Made by a program: the position numbers and the translations under genes. Positions 31,853 to 32,913 of a stretch of DNA of 32,913 bases are shown in pieces. Origin of the DNA: Pseudomonas kitaguniensis (GTDB lineage Bacteria; Pseudomonadota; Gammaproteobacteria; Pseudomonadales; Pseudomonadaceae); NCBI RefSeq assembly GCF_009296165.1, contig NZ_VUAZ01000117.1, forward strand, positions 1 to 32,913. The letters are read 5' to 3'. How positions within the stretch are numbered: the stretch's first letter is position 1; every line of letters starts with the position of its first letter. The notes beneath the pieces were generated by a model. That model made no database searches. It was given only the letters and a program-made list of their open reading frames with translations, and was not told where the DNA came from.

Positions 31853-32913
31853 ATGCACGCGCAATTACAAACACATAATAATGCCGGTGCACATTTGAGT
31901 TTCAACGGCATCGGTAAAACCTTTCCCGGCGTGAAGGCGCTCGACGCCATCAGCTTCACCGCCCAACCGGGGCAGGTGCACGCCTTGATGGGCGAGAACG
32001 GCGCAGGCAAATCGACGCTGTTGAAAATTCTCGGCGGCGCCTACATCCCCAGCAGCGGCACGTTGCAGATCGGCGAGCACACCATGGCTTTCAAATGCGC
32101 TGCCGACAGCATTGCCAGCGGCGTCGCGGTGATTCACCAGGAGCTGCACCTGGTGCCGGAAATGAGCGTGGCCGAAAACCTGTTTCTCGGGCATTTGCCG
32201 TCGCGCTTCGGCGTGGTCAATCGCGGCGTGTTGCGCAAGCAGGCGCTGGCCTGCCTCAAAGGCCTGGCGGATGAAATCGACCCCGAGGAAAAGCTTGGCC
32301 GGCTGTCACTCGGCCAGCGCCAACTGGTGGAAATCGCCAAGGCGCTGTCGCGTGGCGCGCATGTGATCGCCTTCGATGAACCGACCAGCAGCTTGTCGGC
32401 GCGCGAAATCGACCGGCTGATGGCGATCATCACGCGCCTGCGTGATGAGGGCAAAGTGGTGCTCTATGTGTCCCATCGCATGGAAGAAGTATTCCGCATC
32501 TGCGACGCCGTCACCGTGTTCAAGGACGGCCGTTACGTGCGCACCTTTGACGACATGCACGCGCTGACCCACGACCAGTTGGTCACCTGCATGGTCGGCC
32601 GCGACATTCAGGATATTTACGATTATCGCCCACGCGACCACGGCGAGGTTGCGCTCAAGGTTGAGGGTTTACTCGGCCCTGGCTTGCGTGAGCCGGTGAG
32701 TTTTGAGGTGCACAAAGGCGAGATTCTCGGCCTGTTCGGTTTGGTCGGTGCGGGGCGTACCGAGCTGTTTCGCCTGCTCAGCGGGTTGGAGCGCGCGACT
32801 GCCGGGCAGTTGCAACTCTGTGGGCAACCGCTGCAACTGCGCTCGCCGCGTGATGCGATTGCAGCGGGCGTGCTGCTGTGCCCCGAAGACCGCAAAAAAG
32901 AGGGGATTATTCC
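31853..32913 (+). CDS. araG: L-arabinose ABC transporter, ATP-binding protein AraG (partial, runs off the window)
   Basis: ATPase of the arabinose importer. The frame from the ATG at 31853 (after GACGAGG) stays open to the last base, so only the first 353 or so of about 500 residues are seen. Domain 1 is complete: FNGIGKTFPGVKALD, Walker A GENGAGKST (47-55), VIHQELHLVPEMSVAENLFLG, signature LSLGQRQLVEIAKALS, Walker B HVIAFDEPTSSLSA, and the switch His in YVSHRMEE. Domain 2 begins with the degenerate P-loop GLFGLVGAGRTELFRLLSG and ends at CPEDRKKEGII. No frameshift is visible in this part. The permease gene araH should follow outside the window. Confidence 0.93.
   Translation, partial: MHAQLQTHNNAGAHLSFNGIGKTFPGVKALDAISFTAQPGQVHALMGENGAGKSTLLKILGGAYIPSSGTLQIGEHTMAFKCAADSIASGVAVIHQELHLVPEMSVAENLFLGHLPSRFGVVNRGVLRKQALACLKGLADEIDPEEKLGRLSLGQRQLVEIAKALSRGAHVIAFDEPTSSLSAREIDRLMAIITRLRDEGKVVLYVSHRMEEVFRICDAVTVFKDGRYVRTFDDMHALTHDQLVTCMVGRDIQDIYDYRPRDHGEVALKVEGLLGPGLREPVSFEVHKGEILGLFGLVGAGRTELFRLLSGLERATAGQLQLCGQPLQLRSPRDAIAAGVLLCPEDRKKEGII

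Overview
The window looks like a chromosomal segment of a plant- or soil-associated Pseudomonas of the P. fluorescens group. It is GC-rich, carries fluorescens-type REP palindromes in several gaps, and encodes typical Pseudomonas proteins (XenA, OprB porin, membrane Gcd, levansucrase, DUF6124). It contains no rRNA, tRNA or CRISPR array that I can see.

Layout. (1) 1-4800, plant polysaccharides and sucrose: a REP doublet, a two-gene minus-strand pectin unit (family PL4 rhamnogalacturonan lyase and a fungal-type pectin lyase), and a plus-strand levansucrase behind an unusually AT-rich leader. (2) 4810-11276, D-xylose: minus-strand xylA-xylF-xylG-xylH and a divergent xylR. (3) 11292-15171, periplasmic aldose oxidation: REP doublet, OprB porin and PQQ glucose dehydrogenase. 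(4) 15363-20466, mixed functions: a dCache chemoreceptor with the amino-acid-binding motif, a bestrophin-family channel, a YfcE-type phosphoesterase, and a divergent ArsR regulator/XenA pair around a perfect palindrome. (5) 20467-23223, a lower-GC accessory patch: a headless reading frame, a decayed PAAR-like effector with a glycine-zipper tail, its probable membrane immunity gene, a dead second copy of that gene, a DUF6124 gene, and upstream of it a structured RNA resembling the P4/P1 C4 antisense RNA. (6) 23224-32913, L-arabinose/arabinonate oxidation: a FadR-type GntR regulator and an L-arabinonate dehydratase on the minus strand, diverging from a plus-strand operon of MFS transporter, FAH-family AraD1, ketoglutarate semialdehyde dehydrogenase, lactonase, araF and araG (cut by the window end).

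How it fits together. The pectin lyases release wall fragments, and xylose and arabinose released by plant-wall breakdown would feed the two pentose systems. Xylose uses the isomerase route; the xylulokinase is not in the window. Arabinose uses the non-phosphorylating route to 2-oxoglutarate; the arabinose dehydrogenase and AraH are not in the window. Gcd could add a periplasmic supply of aldonic acids, which would suit the sugar-acid-type MFS carrier.

Caution. Five long genes (xylF, xylR, gcd, arabinonate dehydratase, MFS carrier) are each broken by exactly one missing base in a short homopolymer, and adding one base restores family-typical length in every case. That regular pattern suggests deletion errors in the sequence more than five real mutations. 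The effector/immunity remnants are different: they carry nonsense codons and a shift of the other phase, and look truly decayed.
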